Shown here piece by piece: positions 9,486 through 18,305 of a stretch of 64,000 nucleotides of DNA (its first letter is position 1; each line of letters begins with the position of its first letter). This DNA is from Oceanipulchritudo coccoides. GTDB taxonomy: Bacteria > Verrucomicrobiota > Verrucomicrobiia > Opitutales > Oceanipulchritudinaceae. The notes under the pieces are model-generated. The model was not told the DNA's origin. It did no database searches and saw nothing but the letters and a program-made list of their open reading frames with translations. A program made the translations under genes and the position numbers. The stretch is from positions 1,397,500 through 1,461,499 of the forward strand of contig NZ_JAAGNX010000001.1 of the NCBI RefSeq assembly GCF_010500615.1. Reading direction: 5' to 3'.

Positions 9486-10532
9486 ATGAGAAAATCCAAT
9501 TCAAAAAGGACGACCATCAAGGATGTGGCTGAAGCTGCGGGTGTGAGTACCGCGGCAGTTTCCCAAGCGCTGCGGCCCAAGGAAAACTCCAATATAAAGC
9601 TTCAGGAGACCAAGATCCAATTAATCCGGGAAACAGCAAAAAAACTCAATTACAGGCCACATACGGGCGCCCGCTCCATTCGCTCACAACGTTTTGGCTC
9701 AATTGGGTACTTTTCTTCCAAGTCACTTAACCTTGTCTACACTCCATACGGATATCAGCACGGTGTACATGATGCCCTGGAAGAGAGTGATTTCCGGCTC
9801 ACCCTCATTCGCGTCTCTGCAGGGGTGGACCAGGCAAGCGAGGAAATCCCCAAGGCCTTTAGTGAATTTCACCTCGATGGCCTGATCGTTGAAAGCTATA
9901 GTGAGTTGGCGTCGAAACTCCACGACCTGTATGCCGACAGGGACTTTCCCTTTCTTTACCTGAATGATCGACACGAATTTGATTCAGTCTTTGTCGGGGA
10001 AATTGAAGCTTCAAAGGTTCTAACAAACCATGTTATCTCAAAGGGTTATAGAAAAATCGCTTTTGCCCACCGTTACATCAAGGGGGAACCGGTAATTGAG
10101 AAAATGCACCACAGCGCCCTCGATCGGGAAACTGGATACCGGCAGACCATGTCTGCAAATGGACTGAACCCGACAGTTGTTACGGTTGAATCACCTGCTG
10201 TGCTTGGAAGGGAAGTTAACCTGACTGATGAGCAGTGGGAACAGCTTAAAGAATTCGATGCGATTATCGCCTATGATGACGACTTTGCCAATTGTATTGC
10301 CCGCAAGTGCTATGATAAAGGCATTCGGATACCAGACGATATTGGTCTCGCAGGGTTTAATGGTGATTATGCTTCCCTTTCCTCTTGGCGCGCCTTGACC
10401 ACAATGCAGATTCCCGCTTACGAAATGGGTCTGACGCTCGGTCGAATGGCCGTCAACCGGATCAAGGGGGATGCTGGTAAGCTACCAAGCGTAAGATTTG
10501 TTCCCTCGCTGATCCAGGGGAATACCATCTGA
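9486..10532 (+). CDS. LacI-family transcriptional regulator
   Basis: This 348-residue protein has an N-terminal LacI helix-turn-helix (about residues 8-60: TTIKDVAEAAGVSTAAVSQAL, then the hinge-helix region ending NYRPHTGARSIRS), followed by a periplasmic-binding-protein-like sensor domain with DGLIVE, AYDDDFA and DIGLAGFNGD. LacI proteins bind an operator as dimers and release it, or bind it, on sensing a sugar. The gene sits inside the run of xylan genes, 35 bp after the GH10-sulfatase fusion and 36 bp before the GH43 gene, so its effector is probably xylose, a xylo-oligosaccharide or a derivative (inference). I could not identify a convincing LacI operator in the flanking gaps. Confidence 0.93.
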   Translation: MRKSNSKRTTIKDVAEAAGVSTAAVSQALRPKENSNIKLQETKIQLIRETAKKLNYRPHTGARSIRSQRFGSIGYFSSKSLNLVYTPYGYQHGVHDALEESDFRLTLIRVSAGVDQASEEIPKAFSEFHLDGLIVESYSELASKLHDLYADRDFPFLYLNDRHEFDSVFVGEIEASKVLTNHVISKGYRKIAFAHRYIKGEPVIEKMHHSALDRETGYRQTMSANGLNPTVVTVESPAVLGREVNLTDEQWEQLKEFDAIIAYDDDFANCIARKCYDKGIRIPDDIGLAGFNGDYASLSSWRALTTMQIPAYEMGLTLGRMAVNRIKGDAGKLPSVRFVPSLIQGNTI

Positions 10533-10568
10533 TTTTTTTTACCAATTCATTAAAGGATTAATGTAGAT

Positions 10569-12182
10569 ATGATAGGGGCACAGAAAGGCACTGAAACAGG
10601 GACAATTCAAAATCCCATCCTGCGGGGATTTAATCCGGACCCATCGATTCTCAGGGTAGGAAAAGACTACTACATCGCGACTTCAACTTTCGAATGGTTT
10701 CCGGGAGTACAGATCCATCACTCCCGTGATCTGGCCAACTGGAGGCTGATAACCCGTCCTCTCACGCGCAGAAGCCAACTGGACATGTTGGGCAATCCTG
10801 ATTCGGGCGGGGTTTGGGCTCCTTGTTTGAGCCATTGCGATGGAAAATTCCATTTGATTTATTCGAATGTGAGGAGATGGAAAGAAGATCCCTATAAGGT
10901 GGTCGACAATTTCCTGGTCACGGCACCGGCTATTGATGGGCCCTGGTCAGAACCAATCTACCTGAATTCCACCGGGTTTGACCCCTCACTTTTTCATGAT
11001 GAGGACGGCCGCAAGTGGTTGGTAAGCATGGAGTGGGATCACCGGAAGGGTCGGGATCGTTTCAGTGGCATTCTTTTGCAGGAATTTTCGCCCGCTGAGA
11101 AGAAGCTGATTGGCCCTGTCCAAAAAATCTTCAAGGGCACGGAAATTGGCCTCGTGGAAGGTCCGCATTTGTATCGACTCAATGGTTACTATTACCTTTT
11201 GACAGCTGAAGGAGGAACGCAGTACCAACATGCTGTGAGCCTTTGTCGTTCGCGACAGATTGAAGGCCCCTACGAAATTCACCCGGAAAACCCATTATTG
11301 ACTTCCTACGGAAAGCCGGAACTGAACCTCCAGAAAGCGGGGCACGGATCCCTTGTCGAAACTCCGGAAGGCGAGTGGTACCTGGCTCATTTGTGTGGTC
11401 GTCCAGTCGACGGGCGACATTGCATCCTGGGCCGGGAGACAGCCCTGCAAAAGTGCAACTGGAAGGATGATGGCTGGATTTATCTTGAGAGCGGCGGATC
11501 TTCTCCACAAGTGGAAGTGACGGGGCCTTTGAATCTGGATCATTCAGATGGGACTGAAGATGTTTGGGATGGCGAATTTTCTCCCAGCGCGCTTGATATC
11601 CATTTTCAATCCCTTCGCCAGCCTATCACCGAGGACTGGTGCAGCCTTACGGAGCGTCCCGGGTGGCTAAGGCTGAAGGGGTTTGAACCGACCACGAGCC
11701 AGTTTCGCCAAAGTCTGATCGCCCGGCGGGTACAGGCCTTTACTATTGAGGCCTCCACCGAAGTTGACTTCAAGCCGGAAGGATTCAACCAAATGGCAGG
11801 GCTTATCGCCTATTATGATACAGAGAACCACTATTACCTTCGATTAAGCCATGACGAAAAAGTCGGCCGCTCATTAAACATCATTCAGACTGTTGCCGGA
11901 CCAAGTGGTGAAATTCTTTCCGAAGATGTGCCGGTTCCATCGGACGGATCTGTCCACCTAAGGGTTCGAATCGAGCAAACTGAACTCCAATTTTATTTTT
12001 CCCTCGACGGGGAAAGCTGGACACCCATTGGACCGGTCCTTGAGAGCACAATCTTATCCGATGACTTTAATCACTTGGGCTTTACAGGAGCGTTTGTGGG
12101 TATGTGTGCCCAAGACTTTGTACGGTCAGGCAATCCAGCCGATTTCAAGTATTTCAAGTACCAAGAACTTTCACTGCCGTAA
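10569..12182 (+). CDS. GH43 beta-xylosidase (subfamily 11-like)
   Basis: This 537-residue protein matches the usual length of GH43 subfamily 11 xylan 1,4-beta-xylosidases (about 535 residues). It has no signal peptide, so it should act in the cytoplasm on imported xylo-oligosaccharides, releasing xylose from non-reducing ends. The five-bladed propeller opens with NPILRGFNPDPS, where D24 is the expected catalytic base. The transition-state Asp lies in TGFDPSLFHDEDG, and the catalytic acid is E197 in GLVEGPHLY. Their spacing agrees with characterised family members. A second beta-sandwich domain covers about residues 330-537, as in that subfamily. Side activity on arabinofuranosides is common in the family. 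The gene is followed after 33 bp by the TonB receptor gene. Confidence 0.92.
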   Translation: MIGAQKGTETGTIQNPILRGFNPDPSILRVGKDYYIATSTFEWFPGVQIHHSRDLANWRLITRPLTRRSQLDMLGNPDSGGVWAPCLSHCDGKFHLIYSNVRRWKEDPYKVVDNFLVTAPAIDGPWSEPIYLNSTGFDPSLFHDEDGRKWLVSMEWDHRKGRDRFSGILLQEFSPAEKKLIGPVQKIFKGTEIGLVEGPHLYRLNGYYYLLTAEGGTQYQHAVSLCRSRQIEGPYEIHPENPLLTSYGKPELNLQKAGHGSLVETPEGEWYLAHLCGRPVDGRHCILGRETALQKCNWKDDGWIYLESGGSSPQVEVTGPLNLDHSDGTEDVWDGEFSPSALDIHFQSLRQPITEDWCSLTERPGWLRLKGFEPTTSQFRQSLIARRVQAFTIEASTEVDFKPEGFNQMAGLIAYYDTENHYYLRLSHDEKVGRSLNIIQTVAGPSGEILSEDVPVPSDGSVHLRVRIEQTELQFYFSLDGESWTPIGPVLESTILSDDFNHLGFTGAFVGMCAQDFVRSGNPADFKYFKYQELSLP

Positions 12183-12215
12183 TTACCCAATTACCAAACT
12201 CCAATACTAAAACAT

Positions 12216-15182
12216 ATGAAAACCAAATACCTCATAACAGGATTGTTCGCTTCCTCTGCGTTTGTTCTTTTCGGTCAGGACGAAAAAGCAGAAGCCGATG
12301 ATGTTTTTAATTTATCTCCATTCGTCGTCGATGCCTCAAAGGATACCGGTTACCTCGCTTCACAAACGCTGGCTGGCACACGCCTTGCCACCGACCTGAA
12401 GGATGCCCCGTCACCCGTCACTGTCCTTACGATGGAATTCCTGGAGGATATTGATGCCACCGATATAAACGACGCCTTGTCCTTTGTTCCTGCCGTGGAT
12501 GATGATCCGCGGCCTTACAACTCCCTGAACAACAATCCGGTTTCATCACGGATCAGGGGGTTCCAGCAGACAAATACAAACGTGAACTTTTTCCCCACGC
12601 GGACCACGACGGACCGCTATAATATTGATCGCATTGAGATTAATCGCGGCCCCAACGCGATTCTCTTCGGAATCGGCAATCCTGGCGGCACCTATGTCGC
12701 GACAACGAAAAACGCTGAGTTGAGGAAGAATTTTGGGTGGGTGGAAAACCGGGTGGATACCCTCGACAGCTGGCGCTTTGCCGGGGATTGGAATCAGGTT
12801 GTCATCGAAGACCGTCTGGCAATCCGTATTGCCGGAATGACAGAAGACAGAAAGGGCTTTATCGAACCCATGTCCGACCGGGACAAGCGGTTCTACATCG
12901 CCCTTAACGCCAAGATAGCTGATACCAAAAATTATGACCTGAGCGTTCGCTATCAGTTTGAAGATGTTTCTCAGGTCACGACTACACGGGCATGGAATTT
13001 GCCATGGGACAACATCACAGCCTGGCAGGATGCGGGTTCGCCAACATATGATTCCCCAGACCAGGTTCCTGCCGCATTAAGATGGCCTGCCGGGATGACC
13101 CGAATTCCCAATGCTTTCACGATAGCGCCCGTAATTAGCGGCTCTGAAGTGAATGTTCCCACTTTCACATATGGTAACAGGCCCGCCAGCATGCAATCTC
13201 GCTCCGACAACAATCAGCGCTATCGAATCGGCACTCCCTTAAGCAGAGCAACCATCCCCGGCACGGATATACCTATTCCGACTGATTTATCCTATCAAGG
13301 TGCCGCTTGGGGATATACGCTGGACTCTGATTCCCATGCTGTCTTTGTCGAGCAGACCTTCTTCGATAAACTCTTCACGGAAATTGCCTGGTATCAACAA
13401 AGTGTCGACCGTGACTGGAACCGAAGCAACGGTGGGCAAGACCTGTATGTCGATGTCTTGGAGTTTCTACCCAATGGGGACTCCAATCCAAATGTCGGCA
13501 AGGTCTTTACACAGGGAACCCCGCGGGTCCAGCAACAGTATCGTGAGATTGAAGTCGGAAGACTGACTGTCGGATATGAATTGGATCTTCGCGATACGGC
13601 TGACTGGTTGGGTCGCCATCGCTTTGGTGTTCTTTTGGAAAGTTCGCGTGACCTTCTGGGGCTCAATGACCTTCTTGAAGTCAATCTTCTGACTGACCGT
13701 CCTGGGGCATTTCAAAGTGATTTGACCAATTTCGGCAATCGCACCGTCCGCAGGAGTTATCTTTTCACCGGGTATGGCAATGTCTGGCAGGGGATGGCGA
13801 ATCCAGGCAGGGATGCCTATTCCTCAATCAGCGGTCTTGTTGATCCTTCCAGCGTGCAGAGTGAAGCGGGGGATCGGTTTGCAACTGAACTCGCCAATTT
13901 CCGGGTGAGCCGTGGGGAGACGGAAACCGACTCATGGGTCTTCTCCATGCAGAGCTTCTTCCCAGCGCCTGGATTTGGTAACATCAGGGAACGCCTTGTC
14001 CCATTCTGGGGTCTTCGGAAAGACGACCAAGTATCGACCCAGTTGATACAATCAGAAATGAATGCCTCTAAAGTCCGTGGTGTTTTTCCGGACTGGAGGA
14101 CACTACCATATGAGAGAGCATCAACATTCGATGACACAACTTTGACATGGGGTGTCGTTTATCGGATCACACCTTTCATTGATTTATTCTACAATGAATC
14201 AGAGGTCCTGTCTCCAGGAAGCAGCCGACAGGATGTATTTGGTGAAACGATATCCTCGTCAACGGGCGAGGGTTGGGATGCCGGCGTTCGCTTTGAACTC
14301 CTTGATGGCAAATTAGTTGGAAGCTTTTCAGTCTTTGAATCCACCCAATTGAATATTCCCTTGTTCAATATTATTGGTGGGAATGTTGGAGCCCAGTTTC
14401 CTGATCCCACAAACAACCTTCTGGACGCACTCATTGAAGTCCAGGAAGGGACCGATCAACCCGCTGGATTTCCTGACTTGAATTACGGAGCCGCACAGGT
14501 GGAAATAGCTGACCCGATCGATACCTTTGATAACGAGGCGGAAGGAATGGATTGGGAAATCACATATAATCCCAAGCCAAACTGGCGTATTTCCTTCCGG
14601 GGACAAAAAATGGAGAACAAGGAATCGAACGTTCTGAACAGAAGCTTCCGGCATTTCCAGGAATTTCTTCTCCCGATTGAGGCTGCCTTCATTTCAACTG
14701 GTTTGGATGATTGGGACATTCCTGACTACGACCGGACAATTTCGGAGTTCTTCGCTGATACAAGGCAGGAAATTGCCAATGACAAGTTCTCAAGGGAAGG
14801 AACGCTGGCAATCCGTTCGAGCAAATGGCGCTACACACTGGTGACCAATTACAGTTTCCGAAAAGGGCCATTGAAGGGGATTTCCATTGGTGGAAATTTG
14901 CGTTACTCAAGCAAGAAGGCCATCCAGGCTATCATTGACCCCCAGACCGGCTTTACCGGAGCTTACGTTTATGATGACCCCAACTATATCCTTGGAATGA
15001 ATCTCGGATATTGGAAAAAGTTTTCCAATGGAGTCATCATGAATATCCGCCTGAACATTAGCAATGTCCTCGATAACGATGATTTCTCAGTGCAGTCGGC
15101 CAATTCGATAACAGGAGAAATCTATGCTCTACGACCCGTTGAAGGCCGTGAAGCTTCCCTGACCACCTCCTTCAGGTTTTAA
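12216..15182 (+). CDS. TonB-dependent outer-membrane receptor, probably for xylo-oligosaccharides
   Basis: This 988-residue protein starts with a signal peptide (MKTKYLITGLFASSAFVLFG, cleavage near residue 20). The short segment VFNLSPFVVDASKDTGYLA is typical of large Opitutae receptors. The plug domain follows (about 45-180: SPVTVLTMEFLEDI, SSRIRGFQQTN, RIEINRGPNAILFGIGNPGG), then a beta-barrel to the C-terminal aromatic residue in TTSFRF. There is no SusD partner, as expected outside Bacteroidota. The receptor would import ligand across the outer membrane using proton-motive energy passed through TonB. A TonB-like protein lies far away at 57743-58378, but a link is only a guess. The placement between the beta-xylosidase and sulfatase genes suggests sulfated or desulfated xylo-oligosaccharide as cargo. 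Confidence 0.93.
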   Translation: MKTKYLITGLFASSAFVLFGQDEKAEADDVFNLSPFVVDASKDTGYLASQTLAGTRLATDLKDAPSPVTVLTMEFLEDIDATDINDALSFVPAVDDDPRPYNSLNNNPVSSRIRGFQQTNTNVNFFPTRTTTDRYNIDRIEINRGPNAILFGIGNPGGTYVATTKNAELRKNFGWVENRVDTLDSWRFAGDWNQVVIEDRLAIRIAGMTEDRKGFIEPMSDRDKRFYIALNAKIADTKNYDLSVRYQFEDVSQVTTTRAWNLPWDNITAWQDAGSPTYDSPDQVPAALRWPAGMTRIPNAFTIAPVISGSEVNVPTFTYGNRPASMQSRSDNNQRYRIGTPLSRATIPGTDIPIPTDLSYQGAAWGYTLDSDSHAVFVEQTFFDKLFTEIAWYQQSVDRDWNRSNGGQDLYVDVLEFLPNGDSNPNVGKVFTQGTPRVQQQYREIEVGRLTVGYELDLRDTADWLGRHRFGVLLESSRDLLGLNDLLEVNLLTDRPGAFQSDLTNFGNRTVRRSYLFTGYGNVWQGMANPGRDAYSSISGLVDPSSVQSEAGDRFATELANFRVSRGETETDSWVFSMQSFFPAPGFGNIRERLVPFWGLRKDDQVSTQLIQSEMNASKVRGVFPDWRTLPYERASTFDDTTLTWGVVYRITPFIDLFYNESEVLSPGSSRQDVFGETISSSTGEGWDAGVRFELLDGKLVGSFSVFESTQLNIPLFNIIGGNVGAQFPDPTNNLLDALIEVQEGTDQPAGFPDLNYGAAQVEIADPIDTFDNEAEGMDWEITYNPKPNWRISFRGQKMENKESNVLNRSFRHFQEFLLPIEAAFISTGLDDWDIPDYDRTISEFFADTRQEIANDKFSREGTLAIRSSKWRYTLVTNYSFRKGPLKGISIGGNLRYSSKKAIQAIIDPQTGFTGAYVYDDPNYILGMNLGYWKKFSNGVIMNIRLNISNVLDNDDFSVQSANSITGEIYALRPVEGREASLTTSFRF

Positions 15183-15270
15183 TCGGACAATCAAACATGA
15201 AGCTAAACTCCCGGATTCCATTACATTCGATGGGTCCGGCCGGTTATGAACCTGTCCGCGACTGTTTCGT

Positions 15271-16893
15271 ATGAAAATCAGCACGTCAGCATTGGTCTTT
15301 GTTTTCATTCTATTCCTGTCCACACAAGTGGCGGCGGGGAAGAAGGGAGGGGATGTTCCAAATGTCATTTTTATCATCTGCGATGACCTGAATGATTCCG
15401 TTGAGGGATTTGGCGGGCACCCACAGGCAATCACGCCAAACATGGACCGTTTGGCTAGAAAAGGGGTGAAGTTCGTTAACGCCCAGTGTAATGTTCCGAT
15501 CTGCGGGCCTTCAAGGGCCAGTCTCTGGAGTGGTCTTTATCCACACACGACAGGAAATTTTGGCTACAAGCAGCAACAGAACCCATGGCGGAAAAACCCC
15601 GTCATGAAGGAGACTGTCACGCTGTTTGAGCACCTCACTAACGAGGGATACAAAGTCTTCGCGAGTGGTAAAATTCATCACAACGGCCACGAGGACTGGG
15701 ATATTTTCAAGGACCTTGATGGGAATACCGGCTTTAAGGTTGAGCCCAGCATGGGGCCCTATCCAGCGGGTGATAAACATGAGTATCCCGGCCGGGGGAA
15801 CACCCATCCCGACATGCCTTCGGGAATGAAAGGGGTGGGGTGGGACTCTGGTTTCGGAGCCATCCGGGATATATCCGCTGAATACGGTGGTACCGGTTAC
15901 TGGAAATATAAATTCAGTTGGGAAGACGAGTACCGGTACGAAGGTCCGGATGACCGGGATTTAATGCCCGATGAACGCTGTGCGGATTATGCCATCGAGC
16001 TCTTGCAGCAAAAGCACGACAAACCGTTCATGCTGGCAATCGGATTTAACCGGCCGCATTCCCCGAGGCATGTTCCAGAAAACTACTTTGATCTGTACCC
16101 ATTGGATGAGCTTCAATTGACCCCGATGCTTAAGGATGATTTGGAGGATTGTGCCCCGACATTCAGCACGAAGAAGGATATTGGAACGGAGGGCTACGGT
16201 TTTGAAAAATTCAGCCATGTCATTAACAATGGGGGTCTGGAAAACCTGAAAGCATGGACACAGGCATACCTGGCCTGCGTCACTTTTGTTGATGACCAAT
16301 TGGGTCGCGTGCTCGACGCATTGGACGAGAGTGCGTATGCGGATAACACCATCGTCATATTCACAAGCGACCACGGATACCACATGGGAGAGAAATCGCA
16401 TTTGTTCAAAAACTCTGTTTGGGAAGAGAGTACCCGTGTTCCGATGGTAATTGCTGGTCCCGATATTGCTGTTGATGCCGTTTGCACAGCGCCGGTATCT
16501 TTGATAGACCTTTATCCGACACTGGTTGATTATGGGCAGTTGGATCAGGAACCGAACGCAAGGAAGAATGGAAAGTCTCTCGATGGATTCACCATGAGGG
16601 GGTTGCTGGAAAATCCCTCTGCAAATAAATGGGAGGGTCCACCGATAGCCATAACCGCATTGTCCTCAAATAAGCCACTTGAGATCAACGAACCGGGGGC
16701 GCCGGAGGACCAGCACTATTCGATCCGCAGCGAGCGCTATCGCTATGTCCTGACAAGGAACGGTGAAGAGGAACTGTACGATCATCTGACTGACCCCAAC
16801 GAATGGTACAACCTCGCTAGCCGCCCGCAATACGCGCCAGTGGTTCAAACCCTTCGCAAGGAATTTTTTCAAGTAATCAATACCACCCGCTAA
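15271..16893 (+). CDS. Secreted type I sulfatase (iduronate-2-sulfatase-like)
   Basis: This 540-residue protein has a signal peptide (residues 1-22, ending QVAAG). The sulfatase domain begins at NVIFIICDDLND, giving two metal-ligand Asp residues. The formylglycine site is C78 in CGPSRASLWSG, and the second metal site is in SDHGYHMGEKS. Formylglycine sulfatases hydrolyse sulfate esters after oxidation of this Cys by a separate maturation enzyme, which is not in the window. Sequence layout resembles the iduronate-2-sulfatase-like group (SulfAtlas S1_7), which in marine bacteria acts on varied algal glycans. Here the likely substrate is a sulfated xylo-oligosaccharide, judged from context. The gap to the next gene is 12 bp, so it is co-transcribed with the sugar symporter. 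Confidence 0.92.
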   Translation: MKISTSALVFVFILFLSTQVAAGKKGGDVPNVIFIICDDLNDSVEGFGGHPQAITPNMDRLARKGVKFVNAQCNVPICGPSRASLWSGLYPHTTGNFGYKQQQNPWRKNPVMKETVTLFEHLTNEGYKVFASGKIHHNGHEDWDIFKDLDGNTGFKVEPSMGPYPAGDKHEYPGRGNTHPDMPSGMKGVGWDSGFGAIRDISAEYGGTGYWKYKFSWEDEYRYEGPDDRDLMPDERCADYAIELLQQKHDKPFMLAIGFNRPHSPRHVPENYFDLYPLDELQLTPMLKDDLEDCAPTFSTKKDIGTEGYGFEKFSHVINNGGLENLKAWTQAYLACVTFVDDQLGRVLDALDESAYADNTIVIFTSDHGYHMGEKSHLFKNSVWEESTRVPMVIAGPDIAVDAVCTAPVSLIDLYPTLVDYGQLDQEPNARKNGKSLDGFTMRGLLENPSANKWEGPPIAITALSSNKPLEINEPGAPEDQHYSIRSERYRYVLTRNGEEELYDHLTDPNEWYNLASRPQYAPVVQTLRKEFFQVINTTR

Positions 16894-16905
16894 CCAGAAA
16901 CTTAC

Positions 16906-18264
16906 ATGAGCACTTCACTACCTCCACTTTCAAAATCCCGCATCTTTGGATACTCACTCGGGGACTTGGGGATCAACCTCAATTTCCAGATGATCGGTTT
17001 CTATCTGGCTTATTTCTACACCGATGTCTTTGGAATCTCTCCCGGGCATGTAGCGGGGCTTTTCCTGGTGGCGCGAATATGGGATGCGGTTAATGACCCG
17101 ATCATGGGGTATATCGCTGACCATACCAAATCCCGGTGGGGACGGTTTCGCCCGTACCTGCTTTTCATGGCCATTCCGTTGAATCTAATGTTGGTCGCCT
17201 GTTTCTTTACGCCAGAGATTTCCGTGGAGGCAAAAGTGGTCTATGCTTATGTTACTTATCTCCTTCATGGAATGGTCTTCACGGCGCTTGGGCTGCCATA
17301 CTCCTCGATCGCCGCGGTAATGACACAAGACCAGCAGGAGCGGTCCGTCATTGCCTCCTTTCGGATGTTTTTTGCGGTGATCATCGGCATGAGTATCATC
17401 GCGGTCGGGGTCCGCCCCATGGTTGCCGCTTTTTCAAGCGAACAAACCGGCTTCTCTTTGGTGTCCATTATCTTTGCCATTGCCTCGACCCTCCTGATTT
17501 GGCTCGCATTCCGATTCTCCCAAGAGCGGGTTGAAGTGCCAAAAGAACGCTATCACCTCAAGGACATCATCACCATTATCCGGAAGAACGACGCCTTGCT
17601 CATTTTAGGCCTGGCCATGATCCTGAACACCGGTGTCTGGGTCATTGGAAATGCAGTAGCTCTGTACTTTTTCAAATACATACTAGGTGATGCCGGCCTT
17701 CAGCCGATCTTTTTCTTCGTCATGATTCCCTTCAACCTGCTGGGAGTTATCCTTGCCCCGATGCTCACCAAATGGATCGGGAAACGACAGGCGTTTATTT
17801 TGGGAAGCTTCGTCGTAGCCGTCTTCGCCCTTGGTCGTTACTTTGTTCCGGATTCAATGATTTGGTTGCTGTTTGTCGTATCGGCATTGGGGACTGTCGG
17901 GCAAATGGCCTGTTCGGTCACCCAGTGGGGGATGGTCCCGGACACGGTGGAGTATGGTCACTGGAAAACGGGTTTCCGCTCCGAGGGAATACCCATCGCC
18001 TTCTTCTCTTTTTCGCAAAAAGTTGGTATGGCTTTGGCAGGTGCTTTCGCGGCCTATGTTCTTTCCCTGACCGGATACGTTGCCAATACCGAACTAACGG
18101 CGCAGGCGGCGGAAGGCATCCGTTGGCTATTCAATATATTTCCTGGACTGTGTTCAGTTTTGTGCCTCTTGAGCTTGCTTTTTTATAAGCTGACTGGTGA
18201 GCGATACGAACAAATCCTGATCGATCTCCAGAACAACCGGTTCCATCCAAGTGTCGGAAAGTGA
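16906..18264 (+). CDS. GPH-family sugar:cation symporter (MFS superfamily)
   Basis: This 452-residue protein is an inner-membrane transporter with about 12 hydrophobic helices. The first helix region GINLNFQMIGFYLAYFYTDVFG and the cytoplasmic loop RIWDAVNDPIMGYIADHT followed by RWGRFRPYLL are hallmarks of the glycoside-pentoside-hexuronide family (XynP, XylP, MelB). It likely moves xylose or xylobiose-type products from periplasm to cytoplasm with H+ or Na+. Start: ATG 12 bp after the sulfatase stop. XynP-type symporters are commonly encoded beside GH43 xylosidases, which fits this locus. Substrate choice within the family cannot be read from sequence alone. Confidence 0.92.
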   Translation: MSTSLPPLSKSRIFGYSLGDLGINLNFQMIGFYLAYFYTDVFGISPGHVAGLFLVARIWDAVNDPIMGYIADHTKSRWGRFRPYLLFMAIPLNLMLVACFFTPEISVEAKVVYAYVTYLLHGMVFTALGLPYSSIAAVMTQDQQERSVIASFRMFFAVIIGMSIIAVGVRPMVAAFSSEQTGFSLVSIIFAIASTLLIWLAFRFSQERVEVPKERYHLKDIITIIRKNDALLILGLAMILNTGVWVIGNAVALYFFKYILGDAGLQPIFFFVMIPFNLLGVILAPMLTKWIGKRQAFILGSFVVAVFALGRYFVPDSMIWLLFVVSALGTVGQMACSVTQWGMVPDTVEYGHWKTGFRSEGIPIAFFSFSQKVGMALAGAFAAYVLSLTGYVANTELTAQAAEGIRWLFNIFPGLCSVLCLLSLLFYKLTGERYEQILIDLQNNRFHPSVGK

Positions 18265-18305
18265 ACAACCGGACCGAATTTGAATCTATATAACTAGCAG
18301 GATTT

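Noticed and set aside
10548..10563. CATTAA-AGGA-TTAATG inverted repeat just before the GH43 start
   Set aside because: The arms are only 6 bp and A/T-rich, and it overlaps the ribosome binding site. It could hide the Shine-Dalgarno bases, but the stem is too weak to claim control.
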